From positions 62,001 through 126,000 of the forward strand of contig JAXLQU010000005.1 in NCBI GenBank assembly GCA_046331425.1: a stretch of 64,000 nucleotides of DNA. The letters run 5' to 3'. The notes under the pieces were generated by a model, which saw only the letters and a program-made list of their open reading frames with translations, ran no database searches and had not been told where the DNA came from. Position 1 is the first letter of the stretch; each line of letters starts with the position of its first letter. A program made the translations under genes and the position numbers. Positions 1 through 8,397 of the stretch are shown piece after piece. Source of the stretch: JANNUT01 sp046331425 (lineage in GTDB: Bacteria > Acidobacteriota > Polarisedimenticolia > J045).

Positions 1-283
1 CGACGATCGCAGGATCGTCGGCGTAGCGTCGATCACCATGAAGCTCCGTGAAGTCGTCGGTCAGACCGGCGGCGTAGTCGAGCGTGTAGGGGCGCCGAGG
101 ATGTCGCGCCACGAGTGCCTTCTGCCAGGGCGTCAGCTTGCTGAACACCTGACGGCGCACCGCGTTGAGACGTTCGCGAAGCGCTTCGATCTCGGGCGCC
201 AACGACTCATCGCCCAACCCCGCCAGCTCTTCGATCTTCTGTTCCAGTTCGAGGATCGGTTTCTCGAATTGTTCGTCGCTCAC
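1..283 (-). CDS. accA: Acetyl-CoA carboxylase carboxyltransferase subunit alpha (N-terminal part)
   Basis: Only the first 94 codons lie in the window; the gene runs off the left edge. AccA forms, with AccD, the carboxyltransferase that moves CO2 from carboxybiotin to acetyl-CoA in fatty acid synthesis. The visible part has the family's N-terminal signature: FEKPILELEQKI, a short helical region, then LTPWQKALVARHPRRPYTL and ELHGDRRYADD. The start is a GTG at 283, preceded on the minus strand by an AGAGG Shine-Dalgarno about 8 nt upstream. The carboxyltransferase core is outside the window. Confidence 0.93.
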   Translation of the reverse strand, partial: MSDEQFEKPILELEQKIEELAGLGDESLAPEIEALRERLNAVRRQVFSKLTPWQKALVARHPRRPYTLDYAAGLTDDFTELHGDRRYADDPAIV

Positions 284-353
284 CGGAGTACCTCTGTGCC
301 CGAGTCGATTGGCCGGTTGTGAGAGTAACTCACTTTCGTTGCTTGGGGCCTGC

Positions 354-1247
354 TCACGCGCGGGGATGGTGATGGTCGTACAGTTGCCGCAACCGTTCGC
401 GCGCTACGTGCGTGTAGATCTCCGTTGTCGAGATGTCGCGATGACCTAGCAACACCTGCACCGTGCGAAGGTCTGCACCGTGTTCGACCAAATGGGTGGC
501 GAACGAGTGCCGCAATACATGAGGCGACAAGCGGTCGGCCGAAATTCCCGCTTGCACGGCGCGGCGTCGCAAGAGCATCCAGAACATCTGTCGAGTGAGC
601 GGTTTGCCGGAGCGTCCGGGAAACAGTGCGTCGGTCTTGGCCGCCAACTTGGGGCGTGCCTCATCGAGATAGCGCTCCAAGGCGGCCAAGGCTGCGCGTC
701 CGAGCGGTACGACACGTTCGCTGTTTCCCTTCCCCACCACACGGATCAACCCGCGACGCCGATCGACCTGAGTGCTCTTCAACGACACCAGTTCGGTGAC
801 GCGCAGCCCTGTGGCATACAGCACCTCGAGCATGGCGTGATCCCGCAACTCGCGTGGTCCGTCTCCGCGCACCGCGAGTAGCCCTTCGACGTCGACCTCA
901 CTCAACACACGCGGCAGCGGTCGACGGCGACGTGGCGCAACGACACGCTGTGACGGATCGTCGGGTCGCGTCTCCTCTTCGCGCAGGTACCGCAGGAACG
1001 AACGCACCGCGGAGAGCCGCCGTGCGCGCGTGGCGGCCGACAACCCGGCTACTTTGCCGGCGCGTAACCAGCCTTCGATCTGCGATTCGTTGAGCCGCTC
1101 TATCGGCCCATCCGCGTGCTGTGTGAGGTATGCGGCAAGATCGTCGAGGTCGCGTCGATAGGCGTCGATGGTGCGCGCCGAGAGCCCGCGCACCGCGACG
1201 AGATGTTCGAGGAACTCCAGCAAGCGAGCTGAACGCGCCTGGGTCAT
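354..1247 (-). CDS. xerD: Site-specific tyrosine recombinase XerD
   Basis: A 297-aa integrase-family recombinase that, with XerC, resolves chromosome dimers at dif. An N-terminal SAM-like DNA-binding domain (about residues 5-95) is followed by the catalytic domain. All active-site residues are visible: Arg149 in ATGLRVTEL, Lys173 in VGKGNSER, His243 and Arg246 in SPHVLRHSFATH, His269 in LLGHRDIS and nucleophile Tyr278 in TEIYTHV. The C-terminal VARERLRQLYDHHHPRA is typical of XerD rather than XerC. Its start overlaps the stop of dtd by 4 nt, so the two are probably translationally coupled in a murJ-dtd-xerD operon. Length is normal. Confidence 0.93.
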   Translation of the reverse strand: MTQARSARLLEFLEHLVAVRGLSARTIDAYRRDLDDLAAYLTQHADGPIERLNESQIEGWLRAGKVAGLSAATRARRLSAVRSFLRYLREEETRPDDPSQRVVAPRRRRPLPRVLSEVDVEGLLAVRGDGPRELRDHAMLEVLYATGLRVTELVSLKSTQVDRRRGLIRVVGKGNSERVVPLGRAALAALERYLDEARPKLAAKTDALFPGRSGKPLTRQMFWMLLRRRAVQAGISADRLSPHVLRHSFATHLVEHGADLRTVQVLLGHRDISTTEIYTHVARERLRQLYDHHHPRA

Positions 1248-1690
1248 GCGGGGCCGTCGAGGAGGAACGTCACCGGTCCATCGTTGACCAACTCCACCTC
1301 CATCAGTGCGCCGAAGCGTCCCTCCGCGGTGATCAGTCGTTCGGCCTGCAGGCCGGCGATGAACCGCCGATAGAGCGGCTCGGCCTCTGCAGGGGCCAGC
1401 GCGTCGTCGAACGAAGGGCGGCGTCCTTTGCGGGTCCGAGCGGCTAACGTGAATTGGGAAACGACGAGTACGCCTCCATCGACCTCGCCCAGTGTGCGTA
1501 CCCAGGGGGTTCCTTGCTCATCGGCAAACAACTTCATCGCCGCGATCCGTCGTGCGTACCAATCGACACGGTTGGCGTCATCGCCGCGTTCGAGGCCAAG
1601 CAAGACCAGCGCACCGCGCTGGATCGCACCCACGACTTGCCCGTCGACTCGCACCTCTGCACGCGAGACACGCTGCACCAAGCACTTCAT
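1244..1690 (-). CDS. dtd: D-aminoacyl-tRNA deacylase
   Basis: A 148-aa protein of the DTD family, which hydrolyses D-aminoacyl-tRNA (and Gly-tRNA-Ala) in the cytoplasm as translational proofreading. The N-terminus MKCLVQRVSRAEVRVDG, the SQFTLAA motif near the middle and the C-terminal NDGPVTF (Gly-cisPro region) match the family, and the length is normal. It overlaps both neighbours by 4 nt (xerD downstream, murJ upstream), so it sits in the middle of a coupled three-gene unit. Confidence 0.93.
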   Translation of the reverse strand: MKCLVQRVSRAEVRVDGQVVGAIQRGALVLLGLERGDDANRVDWYARRIAAMKLFADEQGTPWVRTLGEVDGGVLVVSQFTLAARTRKGRRPSFDDALAPAEAEPLYRRFIAGLQAERLITAEGRFGALMEVELVNDGPVTFLLDGPA

Positions 1691-3273
1691 CGCGATCCAC
1701 CCGAAAGGCGTCGCAACAGCCGTGCACCGATCCCCAGCAGTTGCTGTGCTTCCGAAACACCGAGCTGCGCCATCACCGGGAACAGCACGAGGAGACCGGC
1801 CACGATCTGTAGCGTGAGTCGCACGATCGAGGGGACCAGCGCATCACCCGGCAGAACCGACAACAATCCCCAGCCCGTCAGCCAGCAGGTGCCGGCCATC
1901 GCCCCGGAAGCCAGCAGTGCCTTGAATGCCGTCGACATGACGTGCTCTTTGGCCAAGCTCCCAACCTCACGCCGCAACAGCAGGCTCGTGATCGTCGCGT
2001 TGGCGCAGGCTGCCAGGCCCGTCGTCAAGGCCAGCCATGCATACGACCATCCTGCGCGCCAGATCATCACGTTGATCACGACCTTCGCTCCGATCATCGC
2101 CAACGAAACGGAAACCGGCACCCAGGAGCGGCCTAGCGTGTAGAGCGTGGGGACATACAGCTTGATCAGTGCATAGGCCGGCAAGCCGATCGCATAGAGC
2201 GAGAGCAAGAGCGCGGTCGCCTGTGTTGCTTCAGGCCCGAACTTCCCGTGTTGATAAAGGACGCGAACGATCGGCTGAGCGAGCAACATCAGTCCGACCG
2301 CCGCCGGAATGGTGAGCACCAACGTCATGCGCAGTGAGCTGCCGAGCGTGGTGCGAAACCCGCTCATGTCTCCACGGGCACGGTCACGCGAGACGTGCGT
2401 CAAGTTCACGGTACTGATCGCAACACCGAAAAGTCCTACCGGGAGCAGCCAAATTCGAAACGCGTACACCAGATACGACATCGGCCCGTCACCGTAGTGA
2501 GACGCTACCTGGCTGTCGACCAACGTGTTGATGAACGTGCCGGCGACACCAACGACAGCCGGCCCCATGCGCATCAGGATCTTGCGCGAGGCACCGCCCA
2601 CCGCGTCGAAGAGGACTCTGAATCGAAAGCCGTCGCGCCATGTGGCGGGAAGTTGGATCGCCAGTTGAAGCGCTCCACCCAAAACCGAACCGATCGCAAG
2701 GCTCGTGACACCGGGAAGCCCGGCATGCTCACATACCGGTGTCAGCAACACCGCCGAGAACACCATGGCCAGATTGAATCCAGCCGATGCCACCGATGGG
2801 ATGAAGTACTCGCCGCGCACATTCGCCATTCCCATTAGCACGGCGCCGATCGACAGGAAGAACAGAAACGGCGAGAGAAACTGCGCGACGGTCGCTGCTG
2901 CGTCGATCTTGTTCGGGTCGAACCCTGAGGAGATCGACAGCACGTACGCCTTGGAAAACAGCACGATCGAAAGGCCGAACAGACCGGTGACAACCATCAG
3001 CACCGACAAGACGCAATTCGCCAGACGAAACGCTGCTGCTTTTCCCTGCTGCTCGCGGACCTCCGTGTAGACCGGAACGAACGCGGCATTCAGCGAGCCT
3101 TCGGCGAGTAGCTCGCGCAACATGTTCGGGATGCGAAACGCGGCCCAGAATGCATCGGTCGCGCCTGGAGCGAAGCACCCGGCGATCACCTGTTCGCGCA
3201 CCAGCCCGGCCAGCCGGCTGAGCGTGATCGCAAGCGACATCGCTCCGGCGGAGCGGTTCATGGAGCGAGACAT
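1687..3273 (-). CDS. murJ: Lipid II flippase MurJ (MviN)
   Basis: A 528-aa polytopic inner-membrane protein of the MOP exporter superfamily that flips lipid II for peptidoglycan synthesis. The N-terminal region (SLAITLSRLAGLVREQVIA, then FRIPNMLRELLAEGSLNAAF) is the classic MurJ signature, and about 14 hydrophobic segments follow. An upstream in-frame ATG at 3291 exists, but the ATG at 3273 places MSRSMNRSAG at the N-terminus, as in homologues. It is the first gene of murJ-dtd-xerD; its 3' end overlaps dtd by 4 nt. It is divergent from ssb, so promoters for both must lie in 3274-3378. Confidence 0.94.
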   Translation of the reverse strand: MSRSMNRSAGAMSLAITLSRLAGLVREQVIAGCFAPGATDAFWAAFRIPNMLRELLAEGSLNAAFVPVYTEVREQQGKAAAFRLANCVLSVLMVVTGLFGLSIVLFSKAYVLSISSGFDPNKIDAAATVAQFLSPFLFFLSIGAVLMGMANVRGEYFIPSVASAGFNLAMVFSAVLLTPVCEHAGLPGVTSLAIGSVLGGALQLAIQLPATWRDGFRFRVLFDAVGGASRKILMRMGPAVVGVAGTFINTLVDSQVASHYGDGPMSYLVYAFRIWLLPVGLFGVAISTVNLTHVSRDRARGDMSGFRTTLGSSLRMTLVLTIPAAVGLMLLAQPIVRVLYQHGKFGPEATQATALLLSLYAIGLPAYALIKLYVPTLYTLGRSWVPVSVSLAMIGAKVVINVMIWRAGWSYAWLALTTGLAACANATITSLLLRREVGSLAKEHVMSTAFKALLASGAMAGTCWLTGWGLLSVLPGDALVPSIVRLTLQIVAGLLVLFPVMAQLGVSEAQQLLGIGARLLRRLSGGSR

Positions 3274-3378
3274 GGGCGGCATTATCGCCACTTCCCGCAG
3301 CTTGGACAGGCGACGGCTGCGCGTCTTGTGTCACCGGTTGGCCTATGCGAGGATCCCGCCCCTCAAAGGAGCCGCCGT

Positions 3379-3804
3379 ATGGCCTCGATGGCGAAGGTAA
3401 CAGTGATTGGCAATCTCGGTCGTGACGCCGAGTTGAAGTACTCCAACTCAGGCACGCCGCTGTTGGAGTTCACGATTGCGACGAACGAGAAGTGGAGTGA
3501 TCGCAGCGGCGGCATGCAGGAACACACGCAGTGGTTCCGCGTCACGCTGTGGGGCAAACAGGCTGAATCCCTCAAGCAGTATTTGCTCAAAGGGAAGCAG
3601 GTTTACGTCGATGGCAAGCTGCGGGCTCGCGAATGGACCGACAAAGAGGGTAAGACCCGCACCAGCCTCGAGGTTCGCGCCGAGACGATCCAATTACTCG
3701 GCGGCGGTGGTCGCCCAGGGGGTGGAAGCGAGGCTGGCGGCGCCTACCCACAGGAACTAGACGGCGATGATCCCGGGTTGGACGACAGCTCTATTCCTTT
3801 TTGA
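3379..3804 (+). CDS. ssb: Single-stranded DNA-binding protein
   Basis: A 141-aa OB-fold protein that coats ssDNA in replication, repair and recombination. It begins MASMAKVTVIGNLGRDAELKY, carries EHTQWFRVTLWGKQAE and the YVDGKLRAREWTDKEGK hairpin, then a Gly-rich linker and the acidic tip ending DDSSIPF that docks partner proteins. The start at 3379 is chosen because AAAGGA lies 8 nt upstream; a second ATG at 3388 is also possible. It is a single-gene unit divergent from murJ. Confidence 0.95.
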   Translation: MASMAKVTVIGNLGRDAELKYSNSGTPLLEFTIATNEKWSDRSGGMQEHTQWFRVTLWGKQAESLKQYLLKGKQVYVDGKLRAREWTDKEGKTRTSLEVRAETIQLLGGGGRPGGGSEAGGAYPQELDGDDPGLDDSSIPF

Positions 3805-3823
3805 ATCTCGGTGATTAATTTGC

Positions 3824-3868
3824 CGCCCTCCCGGGCGAGCGGTATATGTCTGCTGTCTCGGGAGGGCG
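3824..3868 (+). promoter_or_regulatory. Inverted repeat covering the ribosome-binding site of the next gene
   Basis: A perfect 10-bp inverted repeat (CGCCCTCCCG at 3824-3833, CGGGAGGGCG at 3859-3868) with a 25-nt loop lies just after ssb. Its right arm contains GGAGGG, the best Shine-Dalgarno for the GTG start at 3873. No T-run follows the right arm, so a simple intrinsic terminator is unlikely. Folding would hide the ribosome-binding site. Confidence 0.45.
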
Positions 3869-3872
3869 TTGC

Positions 3873-4739
3873 GTGCCTCGTCACCGGCTTTTCCTAAGAA
3901 GTTTGGCGCTGTTCGTTACCTGCGCGTCGGCACTGTCGATCGGTTCGTACGCGTTCGAGAACGAGCGACTGGGAGCGCCCGTCAACGGTGAGGCGGTCTC
4001 TCAGGAACTGACGTTTTTCATCAGTGCCGATGCCCGACCGTTGCAGGGCGAAGCGTACAAAATCGAGGTCGCGCGAGATCGCGGTTTCGAGAAGATCGCC
4101 GCCACTTTCGACGGCAATAAAGATCGGGGTGGTTGGTCAATGGGCGATCCCGCAGGGCTCGAGGATGTGCCGCCAGAACTGCAACCGAGCAACTTCTTGG
4201 GGATCCACCTGAGGGTCACCAGCAAGCTCGAGGATGGTGAGTATTTCTGGCGTGCCTCCAAGACCACCGGCGGCGGCGGCTGGACCAAGATCGGGGATCC
4301 GGAGTCGTTCGTGATCGATACCCGCGCACCTGCCGACATCGACACGTTACGAGTCCGACGCCTGCCCGACGGCAGCATTCAGCTATGGTGGGCGCCGGTC
4401 ACCTTCGGGTTGGACAACCGGCCCGAGACGGTCGCCGGCTACCGCGTCTACCGCTACGAGAAGTTGCTCAAGCGGTACCCACCGATGACACGCTATCTGC
4501 TGCGAGAGATCGAAACCGACACAACGATTACGGTCCCCCTGAAAGAGAACGAGCCGAGCGTTGTTTTCTATCGTGTCTCAGCCGTCGATGCCGTGGGGAA
4601 CGAAGATGGCCGCCGCCGTCCCACGCCGATCGGCGCACTCGACGCCGCCTTCAACCCACCGGACGCAGATGCAATGACCGATCCGAAGGTGCTTGGCCAA
4701 CTCTATGAAGAGGCTCGACGAAAAGAAAAGAGAGACTAG
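3873..4739 (+). CDS. Secreted protein with fibronectin type III-like domain, function unknown
   Basis: A 288-aa protein of unknown function. From the GTG at 3873 (SD GGAGGG about 6 nt upstream) it opens with a signal peptide: MPRHRLF, then a hydrophobic run LALFVTCASALSIGSYA. An in-frame ATG at 3846 would place nine extra residues before it and has no SD. The middle (YKIEVARDRGFEKI, DGEYFWRASK) resembles bacterial FnIII/Ig-like folds. A second domain (SIQLWWAPVTFGLDNRP, VAGYRVYRYE, VFYRVSAVDAVGNEDG) is FnIII-like. The C-terminus is charged. It is probably periplasmic or surface-exposed, and no enzyme motif is visible. Confidence 0.75.
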   Translation: MPRHRLFLRSLALFVTCASALSIGSYAFENERLGAPVNGEAVSQELTFFISADARPLQGEAYKIEVARDRGFEKIAATFDGNKDRGGWSMGDPAGLEDVPPELQPSNFLGIHLRVTSKLEDGEYFWRASKTTGGGGWTKIGDPESFVIDTRAPADIDTLRVRRLPDGSIQLWWAPVTFGLDNRPETVAGYRVYRYEKLLKRYPPMTRYLLREIETDTTITVPLKENEPSVVFYRVSAVDAVGNEDGRRRPTPIGALDAAFNPPDADAMTDPKVLGQLYEEARRKEKRD

Positions 4740-4795
4740 CGTCGCGGGATTCAGCAGCCGCTAGCTCTCGTCGTTTGTCTGCTTAGGTCCGTTCG

Positions 4796-5509
4796 CTACT
4801 TCAGTCGCTCGACCGCGCTGCGCGCATCGGTTACCAGGGACGACTGCGGAAACAAGTCGATCAGTTGCTCCCAGGTTCCCTTGGCGTCGGCTTTCTGTCC
4901 CTTCGCTTCTTGCGCGCGCGCTTTCCCGGCGAGCGCCAGATCGCGTGGGTACCAACCGTTGGTGTCGGCCGCTAGCGTGGTGTAGACCTCGAGTGCTTTG
5001 TCGTGTTGATTGTTGGCCGAATACGCTCCCGCCAGCGCAGCACGCACGATTGGTCCTAGCGAAACGTCGCTGCCCAGACTCGATGCCGCCGTTTCGAGCT
5101 CGCGCACCGCGCCGGCGGCGTCCCCAGATTCCAGCAACGCAACCCCGTGCAGGTAGCGCGCCGATTCACCCAGCACACCACTCCCACTCGCCTCGTTGAG
5201 ACGATCGATGGCCGCTTTGGCTCGCTCGGCCTCGGACGAGAAAACGGGTCGATACGGATCATTCGGCCGCGGAGCTTCACCGCCGACAGGAGCGACCATC
5301 GCCGCCTGACCGCGGGTCAGCAGATCGGATGCTTTGGTGCTCTGGCCGCTGATGAGCCAATTCACCACCAACGACACCGCAACGACGGCGACCACACCAA
5401 CAGCGCCGTACAACCAAGGCTTGGGGTTGTCTTCGATTCGATGGACGAGAGTTCTCGTGGTCTCGACGAATTCGTCCTGCTTCAGCTGCTTGCGCTCTAC
5501 CCTATCCAT
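4796..5509 (-). CDS. YfgM-like tetratricopeptide membrane protein
   Basis: A 237-aa protein with a cytoplasmic N-terminus (MDRVERKQLKQDEFVE), one transmembrane helix (roughly residues 32-54, WLYGAVGVVAVVAVSLVVNW) and a C-terminal region of TPR-like helical repeats (ARYLHGVALLESGD, RAALAGAYSANNQHDKALEVY, GKARAQEAKGQKADA). This layout is that of YfgM/TPR_21 proteins, which associate with the Sec translocon or periplasmic chaperones; that role here is inferred. The ATG at 5509 is preferred over one 45 nt upstream because GGAGG sits 5 nt before it. It faces the FnIII-like gene tail to tail. Confidence 0.75.
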   Translation of the reverse strand: MDRVERKQLKQDEFVETTRTLVHRIEDNPKPWLYGAVGVVAVVAVSLVVNWLISGQSTKASDLLTRGQAAMVAPVGGEAPRPNDPYRPVFSSEAERAKAAIDRLNEASGSGVLGESARYLHGVALLESGDAAGAVRELETAASSLGSDVSLGPIVRAALAGAYSANNQHDKALEVYTTLAADTNGWYPRDLALAGKARAQEAKGQKADAKGTWEQLIDLFPQSSLVTDARSAVERLK

Positions 5510-5572
5510 CCGATCCTCCACCGCTGGTCGTACCAACGGCCGTGCTTTCGCCACCGCGAGACTTCGTCCTAT

Positions 5573-5648
5573 TGGTAGGCCCGGCAGGAGTTGAACCTGC
5601 GACCAACGGTTTAGGAAACCGCTGCTCTATCCACTGAGCTACGGGCCC
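5573..5648 (-). tRNA. tRNA-Arg (anticodon CCT)
   Basis: A complete 76-nt cloverleaf with encoded CCA. The acceptor arm pairs GGGCCCG with CGGGCCT (one G-U), the T arm contains GGTTCAACTCC, and the anticodon loop is TTCCTAA between GCGGT and ACCGT, giving CCT, which reads AGG codons. It lies about 140 nt downstream of apt on the same strand. Confidence 0.96.
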
Positions 5649-5791
5649 TGATTCAGCCGCCCAGCCAGCGGGCGGTGGGCCCTCGTCCGTGGGCGAGCGG
5701 GCGGGATTCTAGCTCTAAGACCGCCGACTGGCCTCATCCCAAGAACCGTCGACGGCCTTTGCAACCGGGCGGTGCGGGTCGAGTGACCCGA

Positions 5792-6313
5792 TCAGTACGC
5801 AAGCACGCTTCGGACGGTTCGGTCGGCCAGACGGTCCCGACCTCGAAGCGCGGTGAGCTCGACCACAAAGGCGAGCCCTGCGACGACCCCTCCGATTCGT
5901 TCCACCAGGCGGGAACTCGCCGCAGCCGTGCCGCCCGTCGCCAGCACGTCATCGATGAGCACGACTCGTTGATCACGATCCAGAGCGTCATCGTGCATCT
6001 CGAGTTGCCCCGCTCCGTACTCCAGCGAGTACGTTTCGGTTTGGCGTGCCCACGGCAGTTTGCCCGGTTTGCGCACCGGAACGAACCCAATACCCAGACG
6101 AAGCGCCAAGGGCGCGCCAAACAGAAATCCTCGAGATTCGATTCCGACGATGACCTGTGGCGCCATGTCATGCACCGCGGCATGCAAAAGATCCAACGCT
6201 GCGTCGAACGCGCGCCCGTTTCTCAGCAGCGGCGTGATGTCACGAAACAGAATCCCTTGACTCGGGAAGTCCGGGACATCTCGAATGTACTTTCGGAGCT
6301 CGGCCTGGTTCAC
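5792..6313 (-). CDS. apt: Adenine phosphoribosyltransferase
   Basis: A 173-aa cytoplasmic purine salvage enzyme converting adenine and PRPP to AMP and pyrophosphate. It opens MNQAELRKYIRDVPDFPSQG, then GILFRDITPLL, the GIESRGFLFGAPLA region and the PRPP-binding motif VVLIDDVLATGGTA. The GTG at 6313 is the right start (SD AGGAAA upstream); the open frame extends farther but that part is antisense to acyP in another frame. It begins immediately after the acyP stop, so the two form an operon. Length is normal. Confidence 0.95.
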   Translation of the reverse strand: MNQAELRKYIRDVPDFPSQGILFRDITPLLRNGRAFDAALDLLHAAVHDMAPQVIVGIESRGFLFGAPLALRLGIGFVPVRKPGKLPWARQTETYSLEYGAGQLEMHDDALDRDQRVVLIDDVLATGGTAAASSRLVERIGGVVAGLAFVVELTALRGRDRLADRTVRSVLAY

Positions 6314-6315
6314 CG

Positions 6316-6588
6316 CTATTTCCTGATTCCAAAGCCTGAAAGGCCTTCCAGTGGTGCCTCGAACTGCTCGATCCGGATCACCCGCGCGTAGCGCGCGCCG
6401 CGAGAGAGATCGAAGGCGAACTCCTTGAGTTGCTCGGGCGTGCCCTCGACGACCGCCTCGACGGTCCCATCCGGTGCATTGCGGACCCACCCGTCCAGCT
6501 TCAGCGCCTCGGCACAGGTGACCGCGAAAGCCCTGTATCCGACCCCCTGGACCTTGCCGTGAACGACGAACCGTTTTGCGACCCTCAC
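6316..6588 (-). CDS. acyP: Acylphosphatase
   Basis: A 90-aa protein hydrolysing acyl phosphates such as carbamoyl or 1,3-bisphosphoglycerate phosphates. The active-site signature is complete: VHGKVQGVGYRAF supplies the catalytic Arg, and LDGWVRNAPDGTVEAVVEG supplies the Asn. It starts with GTG at 6588 behind GGAGGG, and its stop directly abuts the apt start. It is the first gene of an acyP-apt unit, divergent from the metal-efflux operon. Confidence 0.92.
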   Translation of the reverse strand: MRVAKRFVVHGKVQGVGYRAFAVTCAEALKLDGWVRNAPDGTVEAVVEGTPEQLKEFAFDLSRGARYARVIRIEQFEAPLEGLSGFGIRK

Positions 6589-6709
6589 TCACCCTCCCCG
6601 CCCCGTCTGGGCCACGAAGCCGGATACATATACCAGCGACCTCCCCTTACGGCAGCTTTACCTGAGCCGCTTGGCAATCGGCCGGGACGGCACGAGAATC
6701 TGCCCTGCC

Positions 6710-7102
6710 ATGTTGCGGCGATCTCTCACGTTCGTGCTCACCCTCGCCCTGCTGATACCGGCAGTATCGGTGAGCGCTGCGTCAGTGGCTCCAACCGGCC
6801 ATCGGAACTGCTGTTGTGCTCGGTCCGAGGCCAAGAGTTGTTGTTCGTCTGCTCACCGCCCAGTCCCTACAACGACGAAGCGATGCCCGTGCCTCGAAAG
6901 GACGCCACCTGAGCCACAGGCCGAACCGTCGTGGGCGCCGATCCCTTCGACACCCGTCGTGACGCTGCGCGAGCTGTGCGTTGCAGCGACGTCCCTTTCG
7001 ATCGCATTCCCTGTCAGCCCTCAGGAGGTTGGTCTCGCACCTCCTTTGATTCGTTCCGGGCCCACTGCCTCATTCGCCCACCAGCCACTGCTCCGCTGTT
7101 GA
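6710..7102 (+). CDS. Small exported Cys-rich protein heading the metal-efflux operon
   Basis: A 130-aa protein I cannot assign to a named family. From ATG 6710 it has a clear signal peptide (MLRRSLTFVLTLALLIPAVSVSA), then a cysteine-rich segment (NCCCARSEAKSCCSSAH, RCPCLE) followed by a Pro-rich, low-complexity tail. It lies 80 nt upstream of the OMF gene, on the same strand, and is probably co-transcribed. The Cys clusters and context suggest a periplasmic metal-binding or metal-sensing leader protein; this is inference. Confidence 0.6.
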   Translation: MLRRSLTFVLTLALLIPAVSVSAASVAPTGHRNCCCARSEAKSCCSSAHRPVPTTTKRCPCLERTPPEPQAEPSWAPIPSTPVVTLRELCVAATSLSIAFPVSPQEVGLAPPLIRSGPTASFAHQPLLRC

Positions 7103-7182
7103 GCGCCCCTCGCCGCTAGCACCGCCGCGCCCCGTCGATTGCCGGGTGCGACCTGGATGTTTGTTGCTGCGAGGAGACCCTG

Positions 7183-8397
7183 ATGTTCGTGATCAGCTTG
7201 ATGGCCTTGTTGCCCACAGTGATCGTGCCCCAACCGTCGACACCCGTGCTCGATGCCTGGATTGCGGAAGCGCTTGCCTCATCACCGAAATTGGAGGAAC
7301 TGCGCGCACGGCTCGACACCGCCGACTCGCGGCGAGAGCCCGCATCACTACCTCCGGATCCGATGATCGAAGCGATGCTTCAAGACATCGACTTTCCTCG
7401 CAATACGGTCGGGCGGGAAGAGATGTCGATGATCGGCGTCGAGCTCCGGCAGGAACTTCCAGGTTCACGTCGCCTTCACGCACGCAAAGCGGTGGCTGCT
7501 GCCGAGCACGCCACGGCCGAGGCGGCACTGCGCGTTGCAGTCAGCGACCTGAAGTTGCAGATCCGGATCGACTACGCAGCGCTGTATGCACTCGACAGTG
7601 AGGACGTGACACTCGCCGCTTCGAGCGAACTGCTCGAGATGATCGCGGCGACCGCCGCCGCACGCTTTGGTTCCGCGCTCGGCAGGCAGGACGAGGCCCT
7701 GCGCGTGCAAATCGAACAGCAGCGCCTGCTCGAGCGCCGAGCCGACTGGAAAGCAGAGCGCGCTGCGGTAAGCGCTCGTCTCAATGCACTGCTGGGGCGT
7801 TCGCCCGACGAACCGATCGATCGTGTGGAGCAACTCCCCGAGGTCTCATGGCCCACCGAGGTCGACGGACTGCGAGCACCTGCACTCCGAGAGGCGCAGG
7901 AAATGTCGTCCGCGGCCGAGCGCCGCACCGAGGTCGCTCGCGCCGAGGCGCGTCCCAACTGGAGTGCGGGCATTGGGTTGTTCAACCGCGGAGGGCTGGA
8001 CTCGGTCGTGACGCTGCGCGTTGGACTGAGCCTACCGCTTTGGCACGACCGTAAGCAGGCGCGCGAGATCGAGGCAGCGCAGCATGACCGTGCCGCTGCC
8101 GCCGCCAGCGCGCGAGCGGTGCAGCGCGAGACTGCGCTGGCACTGGCCACTCTTCGTGCCCGGTTCGACGCGGCTCGCACCAACGCGCAACGCTATCGCG
8201 AGGGGTTGCTCCCGCTCAGCAGCGCCGCACTCGACGAGGCGCGTGTCGCTTACCTCTCGGGGCAGGGCGAGTTCACCGCTGTGCTCAACAGTTGGCGTAA
8301 TTGGTGGGACGCCCGCTTCGGATTGTCGCAACGCATGGCTGACCAGTTCGTCGCTTGGGCCACCTGCCTGGCACTGGATGGGGAGGACTTGCAATGA
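7183..8397 (+). CDS. Outer membrane efflux protein, TolC/CusC/CzcC family
   Basis: A 404-aa outer membrane factor of a tripartite heavy-metal pump. The two OEP repeats are visible as long Ala/Arg/Glu-rich alpha-helical stretches (ALASSPKLEELRARLDTA, AVSARLNALLGRSPDEP; later AEARPNWSAGIGLFN, VGLSLPLWHDRKQAREIEAA). N-terminal hydrophobic residues (FVISLMALLPTVIV) act as a short signal. The start has GGAG 7 nt upstream. Its stop overlaps the adaptor start by 4 nt (ATGA at 8394), so it is coupled to the CusB-like gene. Confidence 0.88.
   Translation: MFVISLMALLPTVIVPQPSTPVLDAWIAEALASSPKLEELRARLDTADSRREPASLPPDPMIEAMLQDIDFPRNTVGREEMSMIGVELRQELPGSRRLHARKAVAAAEHATAEAALRVAVSDLKLQIRIDYAALYALDSEDVTLAASSELLEMIAATAAARFGSALGRQDEALRVQIEQQRLLERRADWKAERAAVSARLNALLGRSPDEPIDRVEQLPEVSWPTEVDGLRAPALREAQEMSSAAERRTEVARAEARPNWSAGIGLFNRGGLDSVVTLRVGLSLPLWHDRKQAREIEAAQHDRAAAAASARAVQRETALALATLRARFDAARTNAQRYREGLLPLSSAALDEARVAYLSGQGEFTAVLNSWRNWWDARFGLSQRMADQFVAWATCLALDGEDLQ

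Noticed and set aside
6600..6660. CueR/MerR-type operator upstream of the metal-efflux operon
   Set aside because: ACCTCCCC...GGCAGC looks suggestive, but the dyad is incomplete and no -35/-10 with 19-nt spacing could be drawn.
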